A stretch of DNA of 64,000 nt from Cytidiella melzeri (Eukaryota > Basidiomycota > Agaricomycetes > Polyporales > Irpicaceae), in the NCBI GenBank assembly GCA_022592445.1, contig JABYQR010000044.1, forward strand, positions 124,001-188,000, given 5' to 3'. The notes beneath the pieces are model-generated. The model saw nothing but the letters and a program-made list of their open reading frames with translations. It did no database searches and was not told the origin of the DNA. The position numbers were made by a program, and so were the translations under genes. Numbering within the stretch: position 1 is the stretch's first letter; each line of letters begins with the position of its first letter. Positions 21,930 to 33,073 of this stretch are shown in pieces.

Positions 21930-22611
21930 CGCACTGACTGTGGGGGTTGTAGGACGATGTGAGTTTGACTTGCGTTGGTGTGCATCAAAGTATTCATGGC
22001 AAACATGGATTTACATGAAATGACTCACTGCTGTACTAGCTGAGGCGCACGATGGCACAGCCATTGGTAAGTCAGCGTCTGCATCAATATCTATGACTCG
22101 AAATCGATGGTCTAAAATGACACCTGAGAAGATAGGAGGTGGAATTTACTGTGGTTGACAGCTTGAAAAGAGGTAGACAGCTCGGGCTTCGGGCTTCGGC
22201 CAAAAATGCTGACTTGGAGTCCTAATCCAATACCGTGCTGGCCATGGCTTGCCTCGTAAAAGGCGTTCAGGCAGATGGCTGCAATAGTTAAACCACAAGT
22301 GTGGCTCCGAGGAATGAGTTGTGCATGGCAGCAGGGTTCGTTTTGTCGGTCTGCCGCCGGGCCTTGATCTTGTTCTTCGTGAGTATATGAGGCTGATTCT
22401 CTTCCAAACGCTTCATGATAGTTGGGGCGCACTGTGCGGACGTCATACTTCAATACAGCTTTCATTGCACCTTGGGAGGGCAGAGCTGAATGGGACGAGG
22501 TATTATCATCTGCAATATGTAATTCAGCTGATCACGATTTCAATATGTGGGATGTGTCCGGCGTACCCATGATATGTACATCTTAAGGTGTTTTCAGAGC
22601 GGGACTCACTG
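21930..22611. other. Intergenic, no gene seen
   Basis: Upstream of the PhzF-like gene and downstream of the HIT gene. Only short overlapping open frames, no domain. Confidence 0.5.
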
Positions 22612-23357
22612 CTATGCACTCACTCTGCTCTCACCACCATTGAAGTCCTCGAAGAATGTCTTCAGCCATTCAGCCTCCTTCACCATCTCCTCCATAGACC
22701 TTGGCTTTCTGTCATCGTCTGCATCCATCTTCAATGGCTCCGCTGCAGCTTCAGGTCCTCTATCCTGCAAATCAGTGGCCGCCTCCAATACTTGACTCGA
22801 TCCTCCCGTTTTTGAATCTGTTGCGATGTGTGCCAGTTCACGAGGCAACGAGCCCTCTGCACGTTCCAGTGCAGGATATACCTCGTCGTTGCGTGACCCA
22901 AACCTGTCCCCTCGTAGTTTGCGAGGTAAGAGGTGGAAGTGAACATGGGGGACAGTCTGTCCCGCTGCTTTACCATCCTGACAGCGCATTTAGTAAGCCA
23001 AAGTCATAATTGTTGGGAAGAGTTGATATGTACTTGACATGCGATTGTCAGCGCGTCTGCACCGTACACTCTCTCGATGATACGCCCGACGTGCTGCACC
23101 GAAGACATCAGGGCAGAGAGTTCTGAGGCATCAAGATCCTGAAGTCGAGGAGCTGCACGCCGAGGGATGACAAGCACATCTATCGACTATCGTTCAGTGT
23201 TTCGATTCGCGGTGAGGCGAGATGAGGTGAAGGCATACGAGTTACGCTACGTACGTCCGGGCACGATGGGCTTGAGGTTCACGATAGCTGCAGTGAGGGG
23301 CGTACGGTAAAATGCTTGACGAGTGACCTCAATCGTCGAGAACAGGACCTTGCTCAT
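22612..23357 (-). CDS. FHIT-type HIT-family hydrolase
   Basis: Exons 23255-23357, 23034-23179, 22612-22977; 204 aa starting MSKVLFSTIEVTRQAFYRTP. The histidine triad is HVHFHLL (HxHxH) in QTVPHVHFHLLPRK, about residue 94, and VPGHVLVIPRR completes the nucleotide site. FHIT-type enzymes split diadenosine polyphosphates such as Ap3A to AMP plus ADP. Compared with minimal HIT proteins there is a longer C-terminal part after residue 105 (ending in EWLKTFFEDFNGGESRVSA), as in fungal FHIT proteins. Splicing of GGAC|AT restores the Gly-His of PGHV. The exact substrate is inferred from family only. Confidence 0.88.
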
Positions 23358-24169
23358 GGTGGTTTGGCTCAACGACGAAGGCGCTTTGCGCTGCTCCTGC
23401 CTCAGACACGACCACGTGATCGTGCCTCATTACGAGTGTTGGATTTCGCTGCAGAATTGTCTCTCACCCAGACTCCGTCTCCGGTCGGGAGAGCAGAAGA
23501 CATGCTGCGTCTAGAGGGATGTTTGGTCGTATTTAGTGTAATACTGTCTTTAATCTTATTTCTGCTTCCCTCGCTCCGACTCGGAGGGAAGTAGAATTAA
23601 GGTTGGGGAGATAAAGCCCGTTGATTTCCTAAAATGAGACAAAACACAGCTCAATACTCCGCGAGACCAAGCATATCTTCTACTCTCCCGACCGCAGACG
23701 ACTGGGTAGGAGTCTGTCTCTCACCGTGGCTGGGCTTGTCGTCGCTGTACAGCTCGCTACTCAGCCTGCAAGTGCGCGTGGAAATAGTACCTCGCTGTTG
23801 CTGCACCAAGGCCATCTGTAGCGTGAACTGGCCTAGCTGTTTTCACAAGCTGCATGGACTGGTTGAAGGGCCTTCCATAGAATGAACGTGTTGCCCGCCC
23901 GGGGTATGTACTGCTTCAGTGTTCTCTTTGAACTATAATAGCATCTTAAAAACCCGTTTGACTCTGACACAGACACATTCGCAAATCCAACCCGGAAGTC
24001 AAGTCATGCCAATGCCAATGCCTCGCGACAGGTAAACCGAAAGAGCTGGCGGTCGCGTCGAATCTCTAGGATATTGGGTCGGGATACGAGGCGTTGTGAG
24101 GTGAGTCAACGCGTATAATAACTTGCGTGCTTTGACTAACAGCTGGACCGCGAAACAGAATTATCCTGC
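23358..24169. other. Intergenic with probable 5'-UTR intron
   Basis: Holds no supported gene. A GTGAGT...ACAG pair (about 24101-24159) just before the next start codon looks like a 5'-UTR intron. A short inverted repeat (CTTCCCTC / GAGGGAAG) lies near 23566-23592. Confidence 0.4.
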
Positions 24170-25885
24170 ATGCAGTGCATGTCCTCGCTGTCTGCCCCAT
24201 CGGAGGCAACGAACAGTCCGTCTAATAAACCTCAAGTAAGTATAGTGCAGTCCTTCGTATCTCTTGCTCACCCACACGCAGTCTTCCTACATCTTTGATA
24301 GTAGACTCACAGGTCACCTTAGTTGGCGACGTGGAACCCTCCAAAACTATCGTTCATGAGCCCTTCTACCCTCTTAAATCCCGAGCGTCTCCAGTGAGCT
24401 CCCTTCATTACTAATGCTCTGCATTCTCTCACGCTCGCCAATTGTATCTTCAGACTAAACGCAAACATGCAGACATCACGAAATCCTCCAGCGATCCTTC
24501 AACGCCGTCTTCCGAGAAGAGGCGTAAACATAACGCGAAGAGCAATCCGACCTCCCTAGCTGTTCAACACTCCACGCACGGGAAGATGCTAGAAAAGTGT
24601 TCCCCGGACAAAGCTCCAAAGAACACGTCAAAGGCCGACAAAGAGAAGCTACGCCAAAAGGAGAAGAAGAAGCGTCAGAAGGCTGCCAAGCAGCTCAAGA
24701 CAGAGGAAGAGCGTCTCAAACTCGAGGTCGAGGCGAAACAGACTGAAGATGTTTCGAGCGGACCGAGGCGTTTCTTTGTCAGGTTTCCACTAGACAGAGT
24801 CAGCGACCTCTCTGGGCGTTCTGTGTCGAGGAATTTCAGGAAAGCCGACCTTGATCTCAACGATATCGTTGAGGTGCCTTTGGACGTTGTGTTGAAGTCA
24901 CCGGAAGCTAGCTCCGTGTACGAATGTTTGCAGCGACCGTTATACTTTGTTGGTAACCCCTTCGAGTTTTGATTGTTTTACTACTCGAGCTCATCCTTCA
25001 CAGGACGACAGTTGTACAAGACAAGTTGAACGTCTGACGCGGCGTCTCCAAAATTCCACCGCTTCTTCAAAGCTTAGGATCCTAAAAGCGGAAAAGCCGT
25101 TTGTGAAACCCGATCCGGAGTTCACATCAAGCCTCATGACATCTGCTCCCTTTCCTGTGTTGGATCTCCAAGTTGTAGATGCCATAGAGCAAGTCTTAAA
25201 AGACACAAAAGAGCCTCATCACATGGAATCGTCCCAGAACTCGGAGGACAAAATCAAGTCGCTCTTCAAGCCGGTCTTGAGAAGCCTTAGACTAGAAGAT
25301 ATCCTTGTCACCAAGTCAGTACTCAACACTTCCATATAACACGTCGACTGATCTCCGCCACTACAGCGGCTTCACATGGCGAGAGACAATAGGTCTCCGC
25401 TCCACCGTCGACCTCGGCACCCACAACTACGCTCCAAAATCCGACGTCGCCATCGTCCAAGTCCTAGACGACAACGAAGCAAAGATCCTCCTCGTGTTCG
25501 AAGCCTACTCAAACTCTGGGCAAAGCCACAAAACACCAAACGAGAACCGCGCCGACAGAGTACGTCTGCTGATCCAAGGCTCGTACATCTCTCGAAAGGA
25601 GACGAAACCCTCCGTCGTGTTCTATCTCACACGTGACAAATACATGGAGACCATCCTCATCTTTCCAGACCAGGCGCAGGTACGTTTTTTTGTGTGCATC
25701 ATCATCATCATCAGATGCGAACCAGGAGGAGCTTGAAATTGACGTTTTGTGTGTGTTTTTATGCTTACTAGGCGCGGTTTTGTTTCTATGCGGAGAAGCA
25801 ACTGTTTTACTCTGAGGCGTCTTGGGTGAACCTTCTCTGCCAGGTCATCAATCTCGTCTGGACACAGAGACACCACTCATGTTGA
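24170..25885 (+). CDS. Unrecognised 456-459-aa protein, basic N-terminal half
   Basis: Exons 24170-24235, 24313-24393, 24454-24948, 25004-25314, 25367-25679, 25772-25885. Two in-frame ATGs (24170 and 24179) are possible. Residues ~45-140 are Lys/Glu-rich with a long charged helix (KEKLRQKEKKKRQKAAKQLK) and look nuclear. After it comes a globular part (RRFFVRFPLDRVSDLSGRSV...), and a C-terminal domain from about residue 320 (NGFTWRETIGLRSTVDLGTH, DVAIVQV, ILLVFEAYS, SVVFYLTRD) that resembles an alpha/beta fold; the D...FEA spacing is loosely reminiscent of PD-(D/E)XK nucleases but I cannot confirm it. Intron 3's donor is uncertain (GTTGGT at 24949 chosen; GTAACC at 24953 with acceptor at 24989 would also keep frame). 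Function unknown. Confidence 0.65.
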
Positions 25886-27297
25886 TTGCTCGTCTCTGCT
25901 GAATCTTTGATTTGCTGCCATCCTGTTGATCAACGTCGTAATGCTGTCATCCCCTCTAGAGTGCTACATACATCTATAGAAACCAATCGTCCAATATATC
26001 ACGTAAACGGCACCTCCCACATATATAACTCTAGAGACATAGCCAGGTGCAAGCCCGGGAGGTAACGCAATGTCAATTAAAGGAACCCGGTATGTATCTT
26101 GGAAGTAAACTAATACGCAAAACAAACCCATTACTTGTTCTACGAGTGAACAAAAAAAATACAACTACAGCCCCAGGAGTGGTTTCTGTTTTGTTTTATT
26201 TTATTATCTTACAGCGAGTTGCGAATGGAAGAACGGATGTTATGTATAAAACGCGAAAATGTTCGTTTGGAAGTGGAGAGATCGCAGTTGTGGCATCTGT
26301 TGATGTTGATTGATAGGTGCGGGGTATGTAAGGGGATACGGATGGATGGAAGGGAGGGAGGGAGAATATGTGTAAGTGGAATGGATGTAACAACTTTAAG
26401 AGCGGAGACGAAGGGAGGGAGGGAGGGGGCATGGGGGGGGACGAGGTGTTTGTCTGTCTTGATTGAAGCTTGAATGTACGAGGCTTGGCGTGCGGAGTGG
26501 TATCAGATGGAAGGGGCCGGGTGGGGGGGACGTGAACGAGAAACGGCTTTGAGTGGACGAATGAGTGGATAAGGATTGGAGAGAAAAAATGGCGGCAAAG
26601 ATGTATGTGTATGGGCGGTGGGTGATGAATGATTACCAAAAAAAGGGTGGAAAACGCAGGTGTTAGAGGAAAGGAATTATGGAAAGCCGATGATGGGGGC
26701 GAAGGAGCGCGAAAAGAAAACAGAAAACTATGTGACACAATGGGGGGGTATAGAACTTGAAAAAACATGCGAGAAATTGCGAAAACGGTATCCGTGTGCT
26801 ACAGCTTGGATTTAGAGAGAAAAAATAAACAGAAGAAGAATGAGGGGCGCAAATGCAAAAAGAGTCCACCGTGGGTAGGGCGTTCGTTATTACTACTAAA
26901 ATACGTATGATGGTTCAAGGGCGGGATAGAAACGTGAATGTGCATAAAGGTATCGTAAAAAGTTGATGCTAACCGAGATTGAAAAACAGCCTCGTGTTGC
27001 CGAGGCTGTTGCAAACGTTATAGGTCATGAAGGCATAAAAGGTGGAGAACCGATGGAGAAAGCCGCAGAAATGGAACGTGTAAGTGGTGAGGAGGTATAC
27101 AACATATGTGCGTGCGTGGGGTATGATGAACTCGGCATTAGGGATTGCACAGTAAAGGTCGACGCAGGGTAAGTTCTTGAAGGGGCATAGTTTGTGACAG
27201 CGCGTCGTGTCCTGATACACCGTGCCACATGAGTTTAACGCGAGGCACGAGAAGGTGACACAGCATACATACGGTATCTCGCAAATTGATAACGGTA
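25886..27297. other. Long convergent intergenic region with purine-rich tract
   Basis: Between the 3' ends of two convergent genes. The plus strand from about 26340 to 26900 is strikingly purine-rich with GGGA repeats and A runs. A 190-codon frame on the minus strand (26196-26768) is merely the pyrimidine-rich complement and not protein-like. Contains a G-quadruplex-type motif at 26413-26440. Confidence 0.5.
26413..26440 (+). other. G-quadruplex-type G-run cluster
   Basis: Plus-strand pattern GGGAGGGAGGGAGGGGG followed by CAT and eight further G. It satisfies the four-runs-of-three-G rule with single-base loops. A weaker one (three GGG runs) lies near 26349-26362. Confidence 0.6.
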
Positions 27298-28808
27298 TCA
27301 AGGTCGTTTGCCGGTATACCACGACAGCCCCACGGTACCGACACCATTTATATGGACCGAGGCATGCAGTCGACACACCTACAATGAATCAACACGCAGA
27401 AAAAAGATTGACATCAGGATCTGGAGATGTAAAAGCAGCACGAGTACGGAGGGTCAGGGACGCACCGTGTCAGCAACTTCTGTCCTGCGGAAATCCACGT
27501 GCAAATCGCCGTTGGGCATACGAGTGATCTGGTTGAGCTCTCCGAAACCCTGCAAATTCCAAATGTGTGTGTGTGTGTTCGATCAGCGAAAACCTGGCAA
27601 CGATGATGGAGATTGGCGAAACAACCCTGGGACCTACCTCGCACCACTGTCGTAAACGGTCGTACCGTCGCTGATCACCGGGTGTGATACCGCTCACGAT
27701 GAGTTTCCGCTTTTTCTTGTTTTTGGACAGGTGGAGCATGCTTGAGCCAAAGCCTGAAGAGTAGCTTGGTTTATGGACTAGCGGTATTCTAACTGAAGTA
27801 CCAGTCTTTGTGCGATCGGTAGCAAGTACTCTAGTGGAGTCAGGTCGGTCGTTTAGATGCGAAGCGTCTGAAGGAAGAGACCAAAGGGAGGACGAGGGCT
27901 GGAAAATGTTCGACGGGGTATGTGACCTGACAGTGCCGCGTCCGCTGTCTCTCTGACCGAAGCTGTTATCGGTGTCGGTGGATCGTCTCGTATGAGTAGT
28001 CTCCGACGATCGCGTGATGGAGGAAGAAGTACTTGGGCGAGGCAGCTGCGGAGCCGGTGCTCGCAACGATCCGCTCGTGTTTGGAAAATGTCCCATTATG
28101 ATACTCGGTGGCTTGAGTCCCCAGTGTGAAGTTGACGAAGCAATGGTGGTCGCGTCGGATGGTGTTTCGCGTGCCTGACGTTGAGCGAAGAGGGCACCTG
28201 CCAGGTTTGAAGTACGAGTGTGAAGAGAGGCTCGGCTCTGTCTCTTGAATACTGAAGAGGTATTCGTCTGGCTCTGATCCAGCGTAGAGTTTGACGAGGA
28301 GACGGAGAAAGGCCGACTCGCTTGTGTTATGCCGCGCGCGAGGCTTCGCAGAGGAGAGGGTGTCGTGAAGGCAGTGGGGAGGAGACGAGACTTTCGAGGG
28401 GTCTCAGGAGAAGTGGTGAGGTCGACGACCTGCTGGGGGGCACGCTGAAACCAGCGTCGAGGAACGCGTCGGTATAGGCGAACGCGTGAAAATCACGTGA
28501 AACGTCACACTCACCTGCGTGACCGCGTCTTCGGTGGCGGACGGCATGTCCTTACTCTCCTCCACGAACACATAGCTCTCGTCGATATTCGTAAAACCCT
28601 GGCGGCTTGTAGCCTGCGTCTTTGTGACGCTGAGGTGTGGGTACGCGAGCCAAGCGTGGCGGCCGTGAGCATTCGATCCGCTAGGCGTAGCCACGTCGGT
28701 GTCCTCGCTGTCTTCTGAAGCATCGTCCACGGACCCGCCTGACTGTCGCTTTTGCTGTTCTGTCACCCAGCGCTGTATACGGCTCGAACTTCGGCGGAGG
28801 GGACGCAT
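27298..28808 (-). CDS. Protein with C-terminal RRM-like domain, disordered N-terminal part
   Basis: Exons 28515-28808, 27638-28444, 27466-27549, 27298-27378; 421 aa starting MRPLRRSSSRIQRWVTEQQK. Most of the protein is Ser/Thr/Pro-rich and low complexity. The last ~80 residues fit a beta-alpha-beta-beta-alpha-beta RRM pattern: KLIVSGI (strand 1, RNP2-like), RRYDRLRQWCEGFGEL (helix 1), DLHVDFRR (strand 3, RNP1-like), then TEVADTVCRLHA and VHINGVGTVGLSWYTGKRP. Aromatic residues usual in RNP1 are weak, so it may be a noncanonical RRM. The final two introns must be removed to obtain this domain; frame is kept at all junctions. Specific role unknown. Confidence 0.7.
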
Positions 28809-30023
28809 TGCGAACCGTGACCTGGCTGGCGAGATCGATTCAGGTGGGGTTGTTGTAGGCGCAGGCCGGTGGTGCCGTGTGCTTGCATCTTTATAGCAAA
28901 GAGAGATGTGTTCAACGGTTACGTTAAGTTGTATCAGTATGTGAAAGACAACCACCTGCTGCTGTGGCGCGTTGATGCATCATGTTGATATTGGAGTGGC
29001 TGGGGACTAGTATGGAGTTTCTAGGGAGGATAAAGGGTATACGGGAATCGAGAGGGTGTCCGTCAAATGGGCTATATGTCTTGAATGGTCGTCAAAGTTC
29101 TATAGTAATTGTCGTAAAGGTTGTAAGAGCATCTGTCAGAATGTGCGCGTGAAAAATAACGTGTGAGAGTTCCCCGCCAGAGTTGCTCGACGATGGGGGA
29201 TATGGCGGGAGCACGAAGGAAGAAAATGCGGAGAGGAGGGTAATTATAACAAACAGCTCGGGGGCGACACTGGGGGGAACGTGGTCCGTTTCATCGTTGC
29301 CGCCACAGCCGCCGTAACACTTATTTTGTTGTCGAGATCCCCAGATCTATCTGGATTTCCACCCCGACGCTCTCAAAAAAGGCGCAGTTCACCCGAACAC
29401 CCTCAGGTGTATTGTATCCGACGGTCACCCAGGGTCTACGGCTCGATAATCGTCTCTGTGGAAAATACACACTCGCACGCAGAGGTCGACATTGGAACGG
29501 CAGTGAAAGCCGCGTGGATCGTCCCATGATAACTTTTAGAACTCTCCTCTCACGCAGCCGCCTCGTGCACGCTAACATGGGCCCTGAGGCATTCAACGTG
29601 TCAAGCCTGTCGCTCGCCGGTCAAATAACGAGTGGCAATGAATCCATGCATGACGCTTTTCAGGCGCCTCTGGCGATATATATCTTATCTAACTCGGCTG
29701 CGCCGGTTCAAGAGCTCGAGTCGCTGCAAGTGTACATCGTGGCGGCCATTGGATGTACACCGCACCAGCGGCCTTTGACAAGCATGCTGCCCGTCCGAGT
29801 AGACACGGTGTCTGCAGAGAGCTTAGGAGCCCTTGACAGCTCTGACAATACATGCGAAGGTCATCAATGCTTCTGGTTCATTCGCTTAGATGATACTTGG
29901 AAAACTCACCACACAATGGGTTACATGATACATATAAATGAGCATAGATACAGCTGAATCTATCCTCAGCTTCCCTACTTCTGCAAGCGCTAATTACTCA
30001 CGATTGTATGCGGCGGCAGCGAT
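28809..30023. other. Intergenic, no gene supported
   Basis: Divergent/convergent gap between the RRM-like gene and CFD1. Open frames at 29412-29957 (+) and 29321-29596 (-) lack domains and plausible starts. A TATA-like ATATATATCTTATCT occurs near 29675. Confidence 0.45.
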
Positions 30024-31070
30024 TTATGTCGCTCTTTGCGTAGTGGTGGCGGCTTCCCGCTGTCCAAGCTTCCGAATAATCTCTTGAGCCATCTTGGTAA
30101 ACAGTGGCAAAGTCGGAGTTTTCTGGTAACGCTGCCACAACGTAAATGTTGCGTCTGAAGGGACATGGTCATCCCCCGCATTATTCAGCGGAGGAAGTTC
30201 TGCAGCGTCCAGAAGCGTGACAAGCTCCGTGTCGACGGGCAAGCTACCCAAGAACTGAATGCCTTCGCGTCTGGCCATCTCCTCCCCACCGCCAGTCGAG
30301 AACACGTTGCTGATTTCGCCACAACAGGGACATGCGTACCCACTCATATTCTCTATCAGCCCGAGTACGGGCAAGGAGACGGCGCGCGTGAACGAAAGAC
30401 ACTTCATGGCATCAAGCAATGCTACGGCTTGAGGTGTTGTAACGACCACTGCCGAGACACGCGAATGCACCGGGGTCATATGTTCAATCAAGGAAAGGTG
30501 CTCGTCCGATGTGCCTATTCATACAAGGGGGAGAAGATATACGTGAGATTAGGGGTGAAACAAGACTCTAGGGAAACGTGGATGATGGTGGCATCCAGCA
30601 CAAAAACAATTGCCAGCATAGATCGCCGGAATTTGGTGGGACGTACCTGGAGGGGTATCGATGACCAGATAATCCAAGTCGCCCCAGCGGACGTCGCTCA
30701 GAAATTGCCTTATCATGGCGTTCTTTTTGGGTCCCCGCCAGACGACTGAGTCTTCCTTCTTTTTCAGCAGAAACCCAACGCTCATGCATGCGAGCCGTGC
30801 CCCCGACCCGTCTGCGTACACCGGCACCCACCCGTCGCTGCTCTGGTGCACCGGATGTCCGTCCAATCCTAGCATCCTCGGTATGGAAGGCCCTGTGAGG
30901 TCAACGTCTAGTATACCGACGCGAGTGTTCGGTGAGGATCCATAGAGGCAGAGGGCTAGTTGTGTTGAGACGGACGACTTGCCGACGCCACCTTTTCCTG
31001 AGCAGACGATGATGATGTGCTTGACGTGCTGCAGGCGACGCCCTACTGGGGTATCTGGTATCGTGGACAT
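30024..31070 (-). CDS. CFD1: Cytosolic Fe-S cluster assembly ATPase CFD1 (NUBP2)
   Basis: Exons 30647-31070 and 30024-30514 (intron 30515-30646, 132 nt, long for this window) give 304 aa. The deviant Walker [12 protein letters not shown] is at about residue 23, [20 protein letters not shown] follows, [12 protein letters not shown] is the Walker B/switch II, and GYACPCCGE carries the conserved CPxC that binds the bridging [4Fe-4S] cluster. CFD1 forms a scaffold complex with NBP35 that assembles Fe-S clusters for cytosolic and nuclear proteins such as DNA polymerases. It has no N-terminal Cys-rich extension, which separates it from NBP35. Confidence 0.95.
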
Positions 31071-31571
31071 GGTTCAAGTCGAGCTACACGTTGTGGAGGG
31101 TGGCAAAGAGATGTATGTAAGTCATGTCGGGATGAGATGACAAACCGATGGCGAGAGCAGCGACCGCATAACATCAAAAAGGCGCCGAAAAAGTGTAAAT
31201 ACTTCGAATTCATAAGATTATTTCAAGGACACACATCCCTTGACCATACATCTCGTCCCGCAGAAAATGGCTGTTTTCCTGAGGTATGTACTTAGCAAAG
31301 AAAAAGACGATACCTTTATGAACGCAACTGAGAGTGTCTGCTTCTCGCATCGGGCTTGTGCGGAAAATTAACATTTCCAAGTGTTCAAATCTCACACTTG
31401 GCAGAGACTCCAGCTGAGATCGATAGCAATGTCGACAGCAGAGATAGTACATCTAGCGGCGTTCAAGAAAAAAAAAAGCCTTGTCAGATCTTGAAAAGTT
31501 CCGGCTTGTGGTACCTGCAAAAAACATCTCGATCATCAGTGAAACGAGCCACAGCAAATAGATCAAAAGCC
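31071..31571. other. Intergenic, no gene seen
   Basis: Promoter side of CFD1 and 3' side of the RFC gene; only short open frames. Confidence 0.5.
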
Positions 31572-32901
31572 CTACATTCTACAGAGTCTAGCCATGAGAC
31601 CACCGAGCTGAATGAGAGTCCCTACGCCCTCCAAGATGCGCATATGTGTAAACCCTATTTCTTTGATGTACTCGAGTTTAGTGTATTCGGGCATCCTGCA
31701 CGCGATAAGGCGTTTAGCTGAATTTGATAGCTTCCCTTTGTTAGGGCCTTCTGGCACTCACTCGTCGAAAGTCTTTACTACCCTGAAGATAGTCACGATG
31801 ATATCGACGGCGCTGTACCCCTGAGTCCACAGCTCGTCCAGCTTCTCCATGGCGAGCTCGATGTCGCCCTTTGTGCATGCTCTGATAATAGATTGAACGA
31901 GTATTGGGTGGGGCTGGTCGCAGACTTTGAAGACATTATCTCCCGAGACGAAAGCAAAGCCTGAGTGGGTAGACTGCAGGTTGTTGATGGCTTGCCGCAT
32001 GTCTCCTTCGGCAGTGAAGATGAGTGCTGTGAGGCCATCGTCATTATACTTGACCTGGCCGAGAACGCGTTTGTTTTAAGAATAGGAGAGCCAACGGGGA
32101 GGAAGACATACCTTTTCGAGCTCACAAATCTCTAGTAGGCGCTTCAGGATCTCTGCATCCCTCAGCTTTGCGTATCGAAGTATGGCACACCGACTTTGTA
32201 TTGGCTCTATGATTTTGTTGGACATGTTGCACGCGAGAGCGAAGCGCGTCGTGTTTGAGAATATCTCCATGGTTCGTCGGAGAGCTTGTTGCGCTCCTGG
32301 TGTCATGCTATATTAACACTTAATCAGTGACATAGCCGTGTAAGCCCACACAAGCAGATCGACCTGTCTGCTTCGTCCAAAATGACAATTTTGTGTCGGC
32401 CAGGAGGCAGAGTAACCTTCTTTTGAGCGAAGGCTTTGATTTTATTGCGGACCACGTCGATACCTCTGGAAAGCACGGTCAGTCTGGCATTAAAGGCAAA
32501 ACACGATGCGCACCTTTCATCTGACGCGTTCAGTTCTAGCACACCCTCTTTATACGCATCCCCCAGCATTTGGTGCGCTAGACAGTGTATACTTGTGGTC
32601 TTGCCTATACCTGGCATACCCTATCATGTCTGTTAGAGCAGAAGACCCGAAGTCAGCAGCAGCAGCACTCACAGAGATAATAATGTGCGGACAGTTCCCA
32701 TCCCTCGCGATGACTTTCAGACGTTCGATCGTTTCGTTGTTCCCGACAATATCGTCAAGTACCTGTGGTCGGTACTTTTCAACCCTTCGAGATGATCAGC
32801 ACCGTGGCGTAGAAGAGTATAGTATAGTGTACACACCATGGAAGCTCGTAAGGTACGTCTGAGCCTGCGGGACCTTTGCCCTTGCTAGATGAGGATGCCA
32901 T
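31572..32901 (-). CDS. Replication factor C small subunit (human RFC2 / yeast Rfc4 type)
   Basis: Seven exons: 32837-32901, 32673-32784, 32514-32620, 32364-32465, 32112-32307, 31762-32054, 31572-31695; 332 aa. [20 protein letters not shown] is the RFC box, [10 protein letters not shown] the Walker A, IVILDEAD the Walker B, and [10 protein letters not shown] the SRC arginine-finger motif. The clamp loader RFC opens and loads PCNA at primer ends. The choice of RFC2/Rfc4 rests on the WVEKYRP N terminus and the C-terminal [22 protein letters not shown]. All seven exon junctions keep frame. The promoter is shared with CWF19L1 and has an ACGCGT box (32953-32958), in keeping with S-phase expression. 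Confidence 0.92.
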
Positions 32902-33073
32902 GATGGTGTCGACGTGAGTCTCAATAAAAGGCGTGTCCGCGCGAATGGTGGCACGCGTCTCAAGTCGCGTCGCGTGCTGTCACGCTGTGTGACACCAGTG
33001 GGCGTCCACCGGGACGCTGTCTTTGACATCATTCCAGTTCACGCGAGCCAGGACACCTTCAACCAGGACACTC
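32902..33073. promoter_or_regulatory. Compact divergent promoter RFC / CWF19L1
   Basis: Only 172 bp separate the start codons. It contains ACGCGT at 32953-32958, AAGTCGCG at 32962-32969, and TGTCACGCTGTGTGAC at 32978-32993. Confidence 0.55.

Noticed and set aside
20975..23357. Phenazine or other biosynthetic cluster around the PhzF-like gene
   Set aside because: No other phenazine gene or core biosynthetic enzyme lies near; fungal PhzF-like genes are common and isolated.
26196..26768. 190-codon minus-strand open frame rich in Pro, Phe, Ser, His
   Set aside because: It is the complement of a purine-rich low-complexity tract; composition follows the base bias and no start context or domain supports it.
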